50,976 bases of DNA from CAYJHC01 sp964369465. GTDB taxonomy: Bacteria; Bacillota; Clostridia; Peptostreptococcales; Anaerovoracaceae. The stretch is from the NCBI GenBank assembly GCA_964369465.1, contig CAYJEX010000012.1:1-50976 (forward strand), read 5' to 3'. The notes beneath the pieces are model-generated. The model ran no database searches, was not told the DNA's origin, and saw only the letters and a list, made by a program, of their open reading frames with translations. The number at the start of each line of letters is the position of its first letter. The first letter of the stretch is position 1. This document shows, piece after piece, positions 1 through 7,978 of the stretch. Position numbers and translations under genes: made by a program.

Positions 1-117
1 ATTTATTAGAATTTTTATTTGAATTATAGTATAATAAATTAAAATAATAAATCAAAACACACACAATTTAAATTGAGACTAAGGATATAATGTTATAAAT
101 ATATAGTGAGGTAAAAC

Positions 118-618
118 ATGAATGATTTTCAATATAAGTTAGCAAGATTTTTTTATGGGAGAAGGGGGACGGATCAGCTTAACCTATTCTTGTTGTTGGC
201 TGGTTTTTTACTACAAATTGTTGGTAGATTATTTAATATTTCTATTGTCTCGTGGATTGGATATTTTGCAATAATTTGGTCTATGTTTAGAATGCTTTCA
301 AAGAACATCCCGGCTAGAGAAGCAGAAAACCAAAAATTTCTGAGTGTCTGGTACAAAATTACTGGGAATAGAGGGAATAGAAATAATCAAAGTAGAAATA
401 GTTATAATCAACATAATAACTATAATGATAATAGAGATTATTATAAACATGAAAGAGACAACACATCGTCAAGAGCAAAGAAAAACTCAAAGACAGGAAT
501 ACAATATTGCTATTATCATTGTCCACAATGTAAACAGCAACTAAGAGTTCCTGCGGGGAATGGAAGAATCAGAATCACATGCCCACATTGTAAGAGCAAG
601 TTTGAACTTACTACGTAA
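118..618 (+). CDS. small membrane protein with C-terminal zinc ribbon
   Basis: 166-residue protein of unknown role. Residues about 20-65 are hydrophobic and look like two closely spaced membrane helices. The middle (about 85-120) is low-complexity, rich in Asn, Tyr and Arg, and probably an unstructured linker. The C-terminus (about 133-164) carries a CPQC...CPHC pair, a four-cysteine zinc ribbon followed by an SKFE tail, seen in many Firmicute membrane zinc-ribbon proteins. A GAGGT ribosome site at about 108-112 supports the ATG at 118. It stands alone and is closed by a strong terminator just after the stop. The fold assignment is solid; the function is unknown. Confidence 0.75.
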   Translation: MNDFQYKLARFFYGRRGTDQLNLFLLLAGFLLQIVGRLFNISIVSWIGYFAIIWSMFRMLSKNIPAREAENQKFLSVWYKITGNRGNRNNQSRNSYNQHNNYNDNRDYYKHERDNTSSRAKKNSKTGIQYCYYHCPQCKQQLRVPAGNGRIRITCPHCKSKFELTT

Positions 619-621
619 AAT

Positions 622-653
622 AAAAGCCGCTTTGGTTCCAAAGTGGCTTTTTA
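622..653 (+). terminator. Rho-independent terminator
   Basis: AAAGCCGCTTTGG and CCAAAGTGGCTTT form a near-perfect stem around a TT loop, followed by a short T run. It closes the zinc-ribbon gene and insulates the two-component operon. Confidence 0.85.
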
Positions 654-709
654 AATATAAGATGTATTATACAAGTCTAAAAACATAAAATAATATTGAA
701 ATTGTAATA

Positions 710-742
710 CTTTAAGTTCACTTTAAGTAGAAGTTGTACAAT
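710..742 (+). promoter_or_regulatory. putative response-regulator direct repeat and -10 box
   Basis: CTTTAAGT occurs at 710-717 and again at 721-728, exactly 11 bp apart, so both copies lie on the same face of the helix. TACAAT at 737-742 could be the -10 box. OmpR/PhoB-family regulators typically bind direct repeats with this period just upstream of -10, so self-regulation of the downstream operon is likely. This is inference from spacing only. Confidence 0.5.
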
Positions 743-784
743 GTTATAGAAGAAGTACTTTTGTAATGAAAAATAGGAGAGAAA

Positions 785-1474
785 ATGAGATTGCTTATAG
801 TCGAGGATGAAAAAGATTTAGCGGAAGCGTTAGGCGAAATTTTGACAATGAACAAATACTCAGTAGATATTGTTCATGATGGAGAGGAGGCTCTGTATTA
901 TGTTGAAGATTGTTATTATGATGGAATAATACTTGACGTTATGATTCCCAAAATAGATGGATTTGAAGTTCTTAGAACGATACGAGAAAGAGGAAATAGT
1001 GTTCCTGTGATTATGCTTACCGCAAAGGCTGAAACAGATGATAAAGTTACGGGACTGGATTTAGGAGCTGATGATTATTTGAGTAAACCTTTTGATACGA
1101 AAGAGCTTCTTGCAAGAGTGAGAGCAATTACGAGAAGAGAAATTAATAAATCTGGAAGTGAACTAAAAAGAGGCAATATTATTTTAAACCAATCCACATA
1201 TGAAATGACAACGGAAAGTGGGAAGTTTACTCTTGCAAACAAAGAGTACCAATTAATGGAAATGCTCTTGGCAAACCCAGATAAATGTTTAAGCACAGAA
1301 AAATTGATGGTAAAAATATGGGGATACGAAAGCGACTCGGAAATAAATGTTGTGTGGGTGCATATTTCGAGTTTGAGAAAGAAGCTTTTAAGTTTAAATG
1401 CTAATATAATAATCAAATCATCAAGAGGCAGAGGTTATTATTTGGAAGAAATTTCAAATAAAGAAGACGAATAA
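785..1474 (+). CDS. OmpR/PhoB-family response regulator
   Basis: 229-residue DNA-binding response regulator. The receiver domain (about 1-115) has the acidic pocket E7-D8, the phospho-acceptor D51 in ILDVMIPKIDG, the switch Thr/Ser in MLTAKAE and the conserved Lys in LSKPF. A winged-helix Trans_reg_C domain fills about 125-222. An AGGAGAG ribosome site lies just before the ATG. The histidine kinase follows 44 bp downstream, so the pair forms one operon. The stimulus cannot be deduced. The length is normal for the family and no key residue is missing. Confidence 0.95.
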   Translation: MRLLIVEDEKDLAEALGEILTMNKYSVDIVHDGEEALYYVEDCYYDGIILDVMIPKIDGFEVLRTIRERGNSVPVIMLTAKAETDDKVTGLDLGADDYLSKPFDTKELLARVRAITRREINKSGSELKRGNIILNQSTYEMTTESGKFTLANKEYQLMEMLLANPDKCLSTEKLMVKIWGYESDSEINVVWVHISSLRKKLLSLNANIIIKSSRGRGYYLEEISNKEDE

Positions 1475-1518
1475 ATAAAAGGAATATTTAGAAGTTGTTT
1501 TAAAGAACAGGGAGAATT

Positions 1519-2805
1519 ATGGAAAAAAAATTAAGACGAAAATTTATACTTGTTTGTATGATATCTGCGACGATAACATTGTCTTTTATTGTGGCAGGAA
1601 TTAATATTTTGAATTATTATGAGATAAACGATAGAACTAATAATACAATAGAGCGAATAATCGATAATGACGGGCAACTAAAAGCAACACCTACCAAAAA
1701 AAATAACGGAAATTTTTCGGATAATATAGAAGGAACAAATTTTAGACAAGATGAAGAAAAGTTGAATGGCGAATCGCCAGAAATTCAAGTGAATAATAAT
1801 ATGGGACAGATGTTTTCGAATGCAATATACTTTGTTGCGTATGAAGAAAAAGGAGAGTATGTTGTTGAAAATCTCCCGGCAAGTTTTTTTTCATATGATA
1901 TAGATGCAAATGAATATGCAAATGAAGTTGCTTTGTTTGACGATGTGAGTGGACAGTATATGGAATTCAAGTATAAAAAAGCTACGATTGAATCTAGGAA
2001 TGCAATTGTATTTTTAGACATGTCAAAAGATAAGGAGACGATGTGGTGGTTTTTTAGAAATAGTGTCCTTTTTTCAATAGCAGCACTAGTATTGATATTT
2101 ATTACATCATTTTTCTTGTCAAAGCATGCTATCAAACCAATTGTTGTTGCTTATGAGAAACAAAAGGAATTTATAACAAACGCTTCTCATGAGCTAAAAA
2201 CACCACTAACGGTTATTGGAGCGAATAATGATATATTGGAAATGAATATTGGGAAAAATAAATGGATTGATAGCAATAAATCACAAATAAAAAGGCTTAC
2301 CAACTTAATTGAAAATCTGATATCTATGACAAAAATGGAAGAAATGAGTGATTCGCAAAAAATGAATATTAATATATCGGAAATGACAGAAGAAATTGTA
2401 CAAAATTACAAAGCCATAGCTATGAACGATTCCAAGGATTTTTCTTACTCACTTGAAGAGGAACTATGGTATGAGGGAGATGAGAAGAATATTAATCAGT
2501 TAATATATATTTTGTTGGATAACGCATTTAAGTATTCTGATAAAGGAGGAAAGATAAAAATATCAACATACAAAAAGAATAATCAGCTTGTTATAGAAGT
2601 ATATAATACCACAGATAAAATCACAAAAGGTGACCATAGAGAATACTTTGATAGATTTTATAGAGGAGACAAGTCACGAAATTCTAGTAAAGAGGGTTAT
2701 GGGATAGGATTGTCTTTGGCAAAATCCATAGTAGAACTTCATAGTGGAAAAATCTCGGCTAGAAGTAATGATGGAAAGTCATTGACTATTAAGATTGTTT
2801 TGTAA
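1519..2805 (+). CDS. membrane sensor histidine kinase
   Basis: 428-residue partner kinase of the preceding regulator. There are two membrane helices (about 9-30 and 175-197) around a roughly 145-residue extracellular loop that is rich in Asn, Glu and Asp and matches no sensor family I recognise. The cytoplasmic part carries the H-box ASHELKTPL with the phospho-acceptor H224, an N-box (LLDNAFKYS), and the G boxes ending in GYGIGLSLAKSIV. There is no clear HAMP domain: the second helix runs almost straight into the dimerisation domain. The gene ends 39 bp before a GC-rich hairpin. Confidence 0.93.
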   Translation: MEKKLRRKFILVCMISATITLSFIVAGINILNYYEINDRTNNTIERIIDNDGQLKATPTKKNNGNFSDNIEGTNFRQDEEKLNGESPEIQVNNNMGQMFSNAIYFVAYEEKGEYVVENLPASFFSYDIDANEYANEVALFDDVSGQYMEFKYKKATIESRNAIVFLDMSKDKETMWWFFRNSVLFSIAALVLIFITSFFLSKHAIKPIVVAYEKQKEFITNASHELKTPLTVIGANNDILEMNIGKNKWIDSNKSQIKRLTNLIENLISMTKMEEMSDSQKMNINISEMTEEIVQNYKAIAMNDSKDFSYSLEEELWYEGDEKNINQLIYILLDNAFKYSDKGGKIKISTYKKNNQLVIEVYNTTDKITKGDHREYFDRFYRGDKSRNSSKEGYGIGLSLAKSIVELHSGKISARSNDGKSLTIKIVL

Positions 2806-2843
2806 CTTTAGTAAAAAAAAAATATAACTAGTTTGCCAACATA

Positions 2844-2890
2844 TCAACCCCCAATATACTATGTAATTGGGGGTTGATTATATTTAATTA
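2844..2890 (+). terminator. terminator after the two-component operon
   Basis: A perfect 12-bp stem (2844-2855 with 2866-2877, core CAACCCCCAAT) has a 10-nt loop and is followed by a T-rich but interrupted tail. The stem is strong and the T tract weak. Its right arm overlaps the -35 of the next promoter. Confidence 0.7.
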
Positions 2891-2903
2891 TTACTGATAT
2901 AAT
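2874..2903 (+). promoter_or_regulatory. promoter of the saccharopine-dehydrogenase-like gene
   Basis: TTGATT (2874-2879), an 18-bp spacer and TATAAT (2898-2903), with the extended -10 TG at 2895-2896. The -35 lies inside the right arm of the preceding terminator stem, a compact arrangement. Confidence 0.6.
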
Positions 2904-2957
2904 AGAAGTAAGTTAATGAGATACCTATTATTAAAAATAAGAAAGTTAGGTGAAATA

Positions 2958-4172
2958 ATGAAAAAGGTATTAGTTTTAGGAGTAGGAGCACAAGGCTCTG
3001 CAGCAGCAAGAAAATTGCAAGAAGAACCAAATGTTAGTGAAATTATTTGCGCAGATTATGACCAAAAGGCAGTTGAAGGTTTGGTGGCTGAACTTTCAAA
3101 AGCAAAAGGTGCATTTGTAGATGCGCATGACAAAGCAAGTATAGTAAAAGCGGCAGAGGGTGTAGACTTAATATTGAATGGACTACCTTTAGAATGTACA
3201 AAAAATGTATTAGATGCAGCATTAGAAGCGAAGACAAATTATCAAGATTATGCGGGAACAACATCGCTTCATCCTGATTGGGTTGAAAATTATAAAATTC
3301 AATACAATGAATACGGACCGAAATTTAAAGAAATTGGTAAATTGGCATTGATTGGAACTGGATCAGCTCCAGGGCTAATTTGCGCTGCGACTAGAGAAGC
3401 AGTAAAACACCTAGATACATGCGACACTATTTATAACATCGTGTGGGAAGGTGCAGAAGCAAAAAGATTTCAACCGTTCTGGTGGTCGCCAATAACAGCT
3501 CTTCATGATATGAGTGAAGAAGGTTATGCGATGATAGATGGAAAACTAGTAAGGACACCAGCGTTTGGACTTCCTATAAAGAGACAGTATGATTACATGG
3601 ACAGAGAAATTGAATTCACTGAGCATTGCCATGACGAACCAATTCATTACTGTTTAAGTGCGGACACTTATTTCAAAGGAGTAAAAAATGTTTACTTCAA
3701 ATATGCAGGTGCAGGTATGGACTTTGCAAAACCACTATATAGAGCAGGTCTTCTTTCTCATGAGAAAAAGACGATTAGTGGAGTTGAAATCGCACCATTT
3801 GATGTAATCGTATCACATCTTCCTCAACCACCAAAGTTCAAAGATGAAATTCAAAAAATCGTTGATGAAGGTATGGCTTTAGATGCGGGATGCATGGTTG
3901 TAGAAGCATATGGTAAAAAAGATGGCAAAGAGACTTTGGTTGAAGTTCACGTTTTTGCTCCTGGATTTGTAGAGTCTTTTGAAAGAGCTGGAATGACTGG
4001 AGAAATGTATTTGACAGGTCAAGGCGGATTCTTCTTCTCTAAAATGTTCGTTAATGACGATTTTGACCAAGTTGGCTTAATTGGATCTGACATGATAACA
4101 GATGAGCAAGTGGATATTTACTTTGGATATGCCAAAGAACTTGACATAACTTTGGACATTAGAGTAAAATAA
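2958..4172 (+). CDS. saccharopine-dehydrogenase-like NAD(P) oxidoreductase (copy 1)
   Basis: 404 residues from the ATG at 2958; upstream in-frame codons exist, but the AGGTG ribosome site and the Rossmann start MKKVLVLG fix this start. The N-terminal nucleotide-binding fold has GVGAQGS at about 9-15, and an acidic residue ends strand two (ICADYD). The C-terminal half is the Sacchrp_dh_C-type catalytic fold. The family joins or cleaves secondary amines between a 2-oxo acid and an amino acid (saccharopine, carboxynorspermidine); the substrate here is unknown. A clear paralogue lies at 28257, with matching blocks such as FQPFWWSPITAL against FLPFWWSPVTAL, and the C-terminal motif TGEMYLTGQGG. 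Setting among amino-acid catabolic genes suggests an amino-acid or opine-like substrate. Confidence 0.85.
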   Translation: MKKVLVLGVGAQGSAAARKLQEEPNVSEIICADYDQKAVEGLVAELSKAKGAFVDAHDKASIVKAAEGVDLILNGLPLECTKNVLDAALEAKTNYQDYAGTTSLHPDWVENYKIQYNEYGPKFKEIGKLALIGTGSAPGLICAATREAVKHLDTCDTIYNIVWEGAEAKRFQPFWWSPITALHDMSEEGYAMIDGKLVRTPAFGLPIKRQYDYMDREIEFTEHCHDEPIHYCLSADTYFKGVKNVYFKYAGAGMDFAKPLYRAGLLSHEKKTISGVEIAPFDVIVSHLPQPPKFKDEIQKIVDEGMALDAGCMVVEAYGKKDGKETLVEVHVFAPGFVESFERAGMTGEMYLTGQGGFFFSKMFVNDDFDQVGLIGSDMITDEQVDIYFGYAKELDITLDIRVK

Positions 4173-4216
4173 CAGTATTATATATCTGAATTAAAATGTT
4201 GAAGAGGAGAGAAATT

Positions 4217-4657
4217 ATGAAAAAAATAATGGCGATATTGTTAGTACTGATGCTAGCATTTGCAATGGTTGCTTGTGGTGGCGGCGGTGAAAGCTCTAAA
4301 ACGCTTGAGCAAGTTTTAAAAGTTGAAGCACCTGATGAGTATGAACTCTTCCAGAGCGCTTTTGCTACTACAGCAGGCAGTGGAGCCTCTGTGGATATTG
4401 TTGGTAATGAAATTATTCTTACAATGGAAGATCCTTCTATGGACATCTATTTAGGAGATGACGATATGATAGCATTGTTAGAATCTGTATTCGATTCAGA
4501 TGCAATGTTTGAACAATTAGAGGTAGATGAAATGATTAATCCATTTTATGAATCGTATGACATCGACGGTGAAATAGTAGTGACATTGGAACTTGCAGCA
4601 TCAACTGGAGAAGTAATATTTGAAATGTCTTTCAATAAAGATGGAGTTGTTGAATAA
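4217..4657 (+). CDS. small secreted lipoprotein (tandem copy 1)
   Basis: 146 residues from the ATG at 4217, which follows GAAGAGGAG; the in-frame ATG at 4196 lacks a ribosome site. A lysine-rich N-region and hydrophobic core lead to the lipobox MVAC, followed by glycines, so it should be lipidated and held on the outer face of the membrane. The mature part is an acidic, about 115-residue alpha/beta domain starting TLEQ and ending with strands (EIVVTLELAASTGEVIFEMSF). The layout resembles DUF4854-type clostridial lipoproteins, from memory and not checked. A related gene follows directly. Function unknown. Confidence 0.75.
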   Translation: MKKIMAILLVLMLAFAMVACGGGGESSKTLEQVLKVEAPDEYELFQSAFATTAGSGASVDIVGNEIILTMEDPSMDIYLGDDDMIALLESVFDSDAMFEQLEVDEMINPFYESYDIDGEIVVTLELAASTGEVIFEMSFNKDGVVE

Positions 4658-4674
4658 TTAATTAAAAAAAGTTT

Positions 4675-4705
4675 AAAAAAAGGATGGTAATACCATCCTT
4701 TTTTT
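4675..4705 (+). terminator. terminator of lipoprotein copy 1
   Basis: A7-GGATGGTA pairs with TACCATCC-T7. The A-rich left flank makes it usable on both strands. Its stem is the same as that of the terminator after lipoprotein copy 2. Confidence 0.9.
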
Positions 4706-4724
4706 AAATCCTCTGATAGTTTTC

Positions 4725-4754
4725 TTGACAATATAATCAAGTATGGCATAAAAT
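4725..4754 (+). promoter_or_regulatory. promoter of lipoprotein copy 2
   Basis: TTGACA (4725-4730), an 18-bp spacer, TAAAAT (4749-4754). With a terminator just upstream, copy 2 is an independent transcription unit. Confidence 0.6.
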
Positions 4755-4805
4755 GATGTTAGGGAATATCGACGTTAGATATAAATTTTGTGGTTGGAGG
4801 AGAAT

Positions 4806-5246
4806 ATGATAAAAAAAATAATGGCAGTTTTATTAGTACTGATGCTAGCATTTGCAATGGTTGCATGTGGCGGTGAAAGTGGTAGAACACTTGAACAAGC
4901 GTTTAAAATTGAAGATGCTGTTGAATTTGAAATATATAGAAATGCGATCATATATGGTCCGGTTGGAAATATGGATGTAGATATAGTTGATAATGAAATT
5001 ATATTTACGGTTGAATCTCCTCATTTGGATATGTATGCAGGTGATAGTGATATGATAGAGTCTCTAAAAAGTACTTATAATCCAGAACTTGCATATGAGG
5101 AATTGGGGATAAAAGAATTAATAGATGAATTTGAAGAAAAATATGATGACATAGATGGTGAAATAGTTGCTACTATAACATATACTACTTCAACAAACGA
5201 TAGGTTATTTGATATGACCTTCAATAAATACGGAATTATTGAATAA
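4806..5246 (+). CDS. small secreted lipoprotein (tandem copy 2)
   Basis: 146 residues from the ATG at 4806 after TTGGAGGAG; the in-frame ATG at 4788 has no ribosome site. The signal peptide is nearly identical to copy 1 (LLVLMLAFAMVACGG) even at DNA level, while the mature domain has diverged strongly (TLEQAFKIEDAVEFE here, TLEQVLKVEAPDEYE in copy 1). The two genes have the same length, layout and terminator, so they come from a tandem duplication that included the terminator. Probable surface lipoprotein of the same DUF4854-like group; function unknown. Confidence 0.75.
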   Translation: MIKKIMAVLLVLMLAFAMVACGGESGRTLEQAFKIEDAVEFEIYRNAIIYGPVGNMDVDIVDNEIIFTVESPHLDMYAGDSDMIESLKSTYNPELAYEELGIKELIDEFEEKYDDIDGEIVATITYTTSTNDRLFDMTFNKYGIIE

Positions 5247-5268
5247 ACTAGTGGAATAAAATATAAAT

Positions 5269-5299
5269 AAAAAAGGATGGTATTTACCATCCTTTTTTT
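5269..5299. terminator. bidirectional terminator between convergent genes
   Basis: A6-GGATGGTA, a TT centre and TACCATCC-T7. It serves lipoprotein copy 2 on the plus strand and, because of its A-rich left flank, the alcohol dehydrogenase on the minus strand, whose stop lies 25 bp away. Confidence 0.9.
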
Positions 5300-5323
5300 G
5301 AGGATTGTTTTTATTGTAAATCT

Positions 5324-6499
5324 TTATAGAGTTACTTCAGTTCCATAGTAGCAATTTTTGAATAGTTCTTCCATTTGAGCTGGAGTTATTGGACGAGGAT
5401 TTGAACCTGTACAAGCATCTCCAACTGCAAGTTCAGCGAACGTAGGTAATTTTTCTAAAAACTCTTTTTCGTCTATTCCAAATTCTTGCATTGTTCTTGG
5501 AATGCTCAATCTAACATTTATTTCGTCGATTTTTTTAACTAGTGCCATAGTCAGTTCTTCATCAGAACCACCTGTAATTCCTAAATGCTTAGCTATTTTT
5601 GCATATCTATCAGCTGCATTTTTTTTGTTGTATTGAATTACAAATGGTAGGTACATTGCATTTGCACAACCATGAGGGATGTGCCCTGTTGAAAATACTG
5701 CGCCTGTTTTGTGTGCCATTGAATGTACTATTCCTAATAGTGCGTTTGAGAATGCCATTCCAGCTAGACATTGCGCATAGTGCATTTTTTCTTTAGCTGC
5801 TTTGTCTCCTTTGTAAGAAGCTTCCAAGTTATCAAATACCATTTCGATAGCTTTTAGAGCTAGAGGATCTGTGAAGTCTGAGTTAAGAGTTGATGCAAAT
5901 GCTTCAAATGCGTGAGTAAGCGCGTCCATTCCAGTATGCGCTACTAGAGTAGGAGGCATAGTTTCAGCTATTTCAGCATCAACTATAGCTACGTCTGGAG
6001 TAATATTGAAATCAGCTAAAGGATATTTTACGCCTTTAGAGTAGTCAGTAATTACTGAAAATGCAGTTACTTCTGTAGCAGTTCCCGATGTAGAAGGTAT
6101 AGCAATAAATCTTGCTTTTGTTCTAAGTGTTGGGAAGTTAAATGGAATACATAGGCTTTCGAAAGTTGTTTCAGGATATTCGTAGAATGCCCACATAGCT
6201 TTTGCTGCATCTATTGGTGAACCACCGCCCATTGATACTATCCAATCAGGATTGAATTTTCTCATTGCCTCTGCTCCAGCCATTACAGTTTCAACTGATG
6301 GATCTGGCTCTACATTTTCAAATAATTCAACTTCCATTCCAGCTTCTTCTAAATAAGCTACAGCTCTATCTAAAAATCCGAATTTTTTCATTGACCCACC
6401 ACCAACTACGATGATAGCTCTTTTGCCTTTGATATTTTTTAGTTCTTCTAATGTTCCGTTTCCGTAATAAATGTCTCTAGGTAGTGTAAATCGTGCCAT
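5324..6499 (-). CDS. iron-containing alcohol dehydrogenase
   Basis: 391-residue group III alcohol dehydrogenase that should reduce an aldehyde to an alcohol with NAD(P)H. The N-terminal Rossmann-like half has the GGGS motif of the family (MGGGSPIDAAK, about 90-100). The C-terminal helical half supplies the metal ligands: D192 and H196 in GMDALTHAFEA, H259 in GIVHSMAHK and H276 in IPHGCANA. The length fits stand-alone enzymes (380-400), not the AdhE fusion. The start follows an AAGGAGAAAAT ribosome site on the minus strand. It is monocistronic. Two Rex-like boxes sit on its promoter, which fits a role in re-oxidising NADH during fermentation. The exact alcohol cannot be told. Confidence 0.92.
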   Translation of the reverse strand: MARFTLPRDIYYGNGTLEELKNIKGKRAIIVVGGGSMKKFGFLDRAVAYLEEAGMEVELFENVEPDPSVETVMAGAEAMRKFNPDWIVSMGGGSPIDAAKAMWAFYEYPETTFESLCIPFNFPTLRTKARFIAIPSTSGTATEVTAFSVITDYSKGVKYPLADFNITPDVAIVDAEIAETMPPTLVAHTGMDALTHAFEAFASTLNSDFTDPLALKAIEMVFDNLEASYKGDKAAKEKMHYAQCLAGMAFSNALLGIVHSMAHKTGAVFSTGHIPHGCANAMYLPFVIQYNKKNAADRYAKIAKHLGITGGSDEELTMALVKKIDEINVRLSIPRTMQEFGIDEKEFLEKLPTFAELAVGDACTGSNPRPITPAQMEELFKNCYYGTEVTL

Positions 6500-6571
6500 A
6501 ATTTTCTCCTTTTTTATGTAATAACAGTTTGTTTGGTATAGTTTGTGAATTGAATAATGTTTTGAACTGTA

Positions 6572-6629
6572 TTGTTAAAACTATATCAATCTATAATTTA
6601 ATAGTAACATGTTGTTAAAATTATGTCAA
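6572..6629. promoter_or_regulatory. two Rex-like operator boxes
   Basis: TTGTTAAAACTATATCAA (6572-6589) and TTGTTAAAATTATGTCAA (6612-6629) match at 16 of 18 bases and start 40 bp apart, near four helix turns. Each has a perfect TTGTTAA half-site of the Firmicute Rex box (TTGTTAA-N4-TTAACAA) and a decayed second half. On the minus strand one box contains the -35 and the other covers about +5 to +22. Rex control of fermentative alcohol dehydrogenases is well established in clostridia; its action here is inferred. Confidence 0.55.
6601..6629 (-). promoter_or_regulatory. promoter of the alcohol dehydrogenase
   Basis: Reading the minus strand: TTGACA (6629-6624), a 17-bp spacer, TACTAT (6606-6601), with the extended -10 TG. 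It is close to the sigma-A consensus and should be strong unless repressed. Confidence 0.75.
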
Positions 6630-6694
6630 TAATTTTTTAAAAAATTGTTTATATTTTTCGAACATTTATCTAGTGATTTTTTTTTACAACAATT

Positions 6695-6722
6695 TTGTGT
6701 AATTTTTTAAATGTGATATAAT
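6695..6722 (+). promoter_or_regulatory. promoter of the aminotransferase
   Basis: TTGTGT (6695-6700), a 16-bp spacer, TATAAT (6717-6722), with the extended -10 TG at 6714-6715. Transcription should start near 6729, which rules out a start codon at 6730 and supports the ATG at 6751. Confidence 0.65.
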
Positions 6723-6750
6723 TATCTAGGTGAAAACAAGGAGGGGAAAA

Positions 6751-7938
6751 ATGATTTCAAACAAGATGAAAGAACATATAAATGGTGATTCTGCGATTAG
6801 GGCTATGTTTGAGGAAGGTAATAGACTTGCAGCTATACATGGAAGAGAGAATATTTTTGACTTTAGTTTGGGAAATCCAAATTTTCCAGCACCTAGTGAA
6901 GTCAAAGAGGCAACAATAGAAGTTCTGGAATGCCTTCCTAAGGATATAAATAGCTACATGCCTAATTTGGGATACCCACATGTCAGACAAACGATTGCTG
7001 AGTATATTAATAAGACTCAATCTACAAATTACGATTCGGAAAATATTGTTATGACGGTTGGGGCAGCTGGAGGGATAAATATTACGTTAAAGACTTTGCT
7101 TAATCCAGGGGATGAAGTAATTGCATTTGCACCTTATTTTGCAGAATATGGTAAATACGTTGACAATTACGATGGGAAATTAATTGTTGTACCTCCAGAC
7201 ACAGAGAATTTTCAACTTAACCTAGAAATGTTTGAAAAATTGATTACTCCTAAAACGAAAGTTGTAATAATTAATAATCCTAACAATCCTAGCGGGGTAA
7301 TATATAGTGAAGAAACAATTGCAGAAATAGCAAAGATTTTAAAATCAGCAGAAGAAAAATTTAATACAACAATTTGTCTTTTTTCTGATGAACCGTACAG
7401 AGAGTTAGTTTATGATGGAAAAGAAGTCGTTTTTATTCCTAAGTATTATCACAATACTATTATTGGATATTCGTGGAGTAAATCCCTTTCGATACCGGGA
7501 CAAAGAATAGGCTATTTAACGGTACCTTCGACGGTTTCGGATTTTAAAAATGTTATTGCGGGAATGTCTATTGCGACTAGAATCTTAGGATTTGTGAATG
7601 CGCCTTCTATATCACAAAATGTTGTGGCGAAATGTCTAGAAGCCAAAACAGATGTGGCAGGATATGACAAAAACAGAAAGAGTTTGTATGAAGGACTTAC
7701 AAAATTAGGCTACGAATGCGTGAAACCTGAAGGTGCATTTTATTTGTTTGTTAAATCACCGATTGAAGATGAAAGAGAGTTTTGTGAACTTGCAAAGGAA
7801 TTCAACATCCTGTTAGTACCAGGTAGAGCCTTCGCTTGCCCGGGATACGTTAGAATTGCGTATTGCGTTGAATACGAGATGATAGTAAAATCATTGCCTA
7901 AATTCGAAGAATTGATAAATGCTACGAATCGAATATAA
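6751..7938 (+). CDS. class I/II PLP-dependent aminotransferase
   Basis: 395-residue fold-type I aminotransferase. The start at 6751 is set by AAGGAGGGG, 4 bases upstream. The PLP lysine is K244 in GYSWSKSLSIPGQR; the Asn-Asn-Pro-(Asn)-Pro-(Ser)-Gly motif (NNPNNPSGV) and the pyridoxal-contacting Asp-Glu-Pro-Tyr (SDEPYREL) are present. The closest relatives are AspB-type aspartate or aromatic aminotransferases; specificity cannot be read. It would interconvert 2-oxo acids and amino acids, so it is a candidate partner for the indolepyruvate oxidoreductase cluster 16 kb away. Monocistronic, convergent with the sigma-54 activators. Confidence 0.88.
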   Translation: MISNKMKEHINGDSAIRAMFEEGNRLAAIHGRENIFDFSLGNPNFPAPSEVKEATIEVLECLPKDINSYMPNLGYPHVRQTIAEYINKTQSTNYDSENIVMTVGAAGGINITLKTLLNPGDEVIAFAPYFAEYGKYVDNYDGKLIVVPPDTENFQLNLEMFEKLITPKTKVVIINNPNNPSGVIYSEETIAEIAKILKSAEEKFNTTICLFSDEPYRELVYDGKEVVFIPKYYHNTIIGYSWSKSLSIPGQRIGYLTVPSTVSDFKNVIAGMSIATRILGFVNAPSISQNVVAKCLEAKTDVAGYDKNRKSLYEGLTKLGYECVKPEGAFYLFVKSPIEDEREFCELAKEFNILLVPGRAFACPGYVRIAYCVEYEMIVKSLPKFEELINATNRI

Positions 7939-7978
7939 AATAATAAATAATTAATTTAAATTTCATATTTTTTATTAC

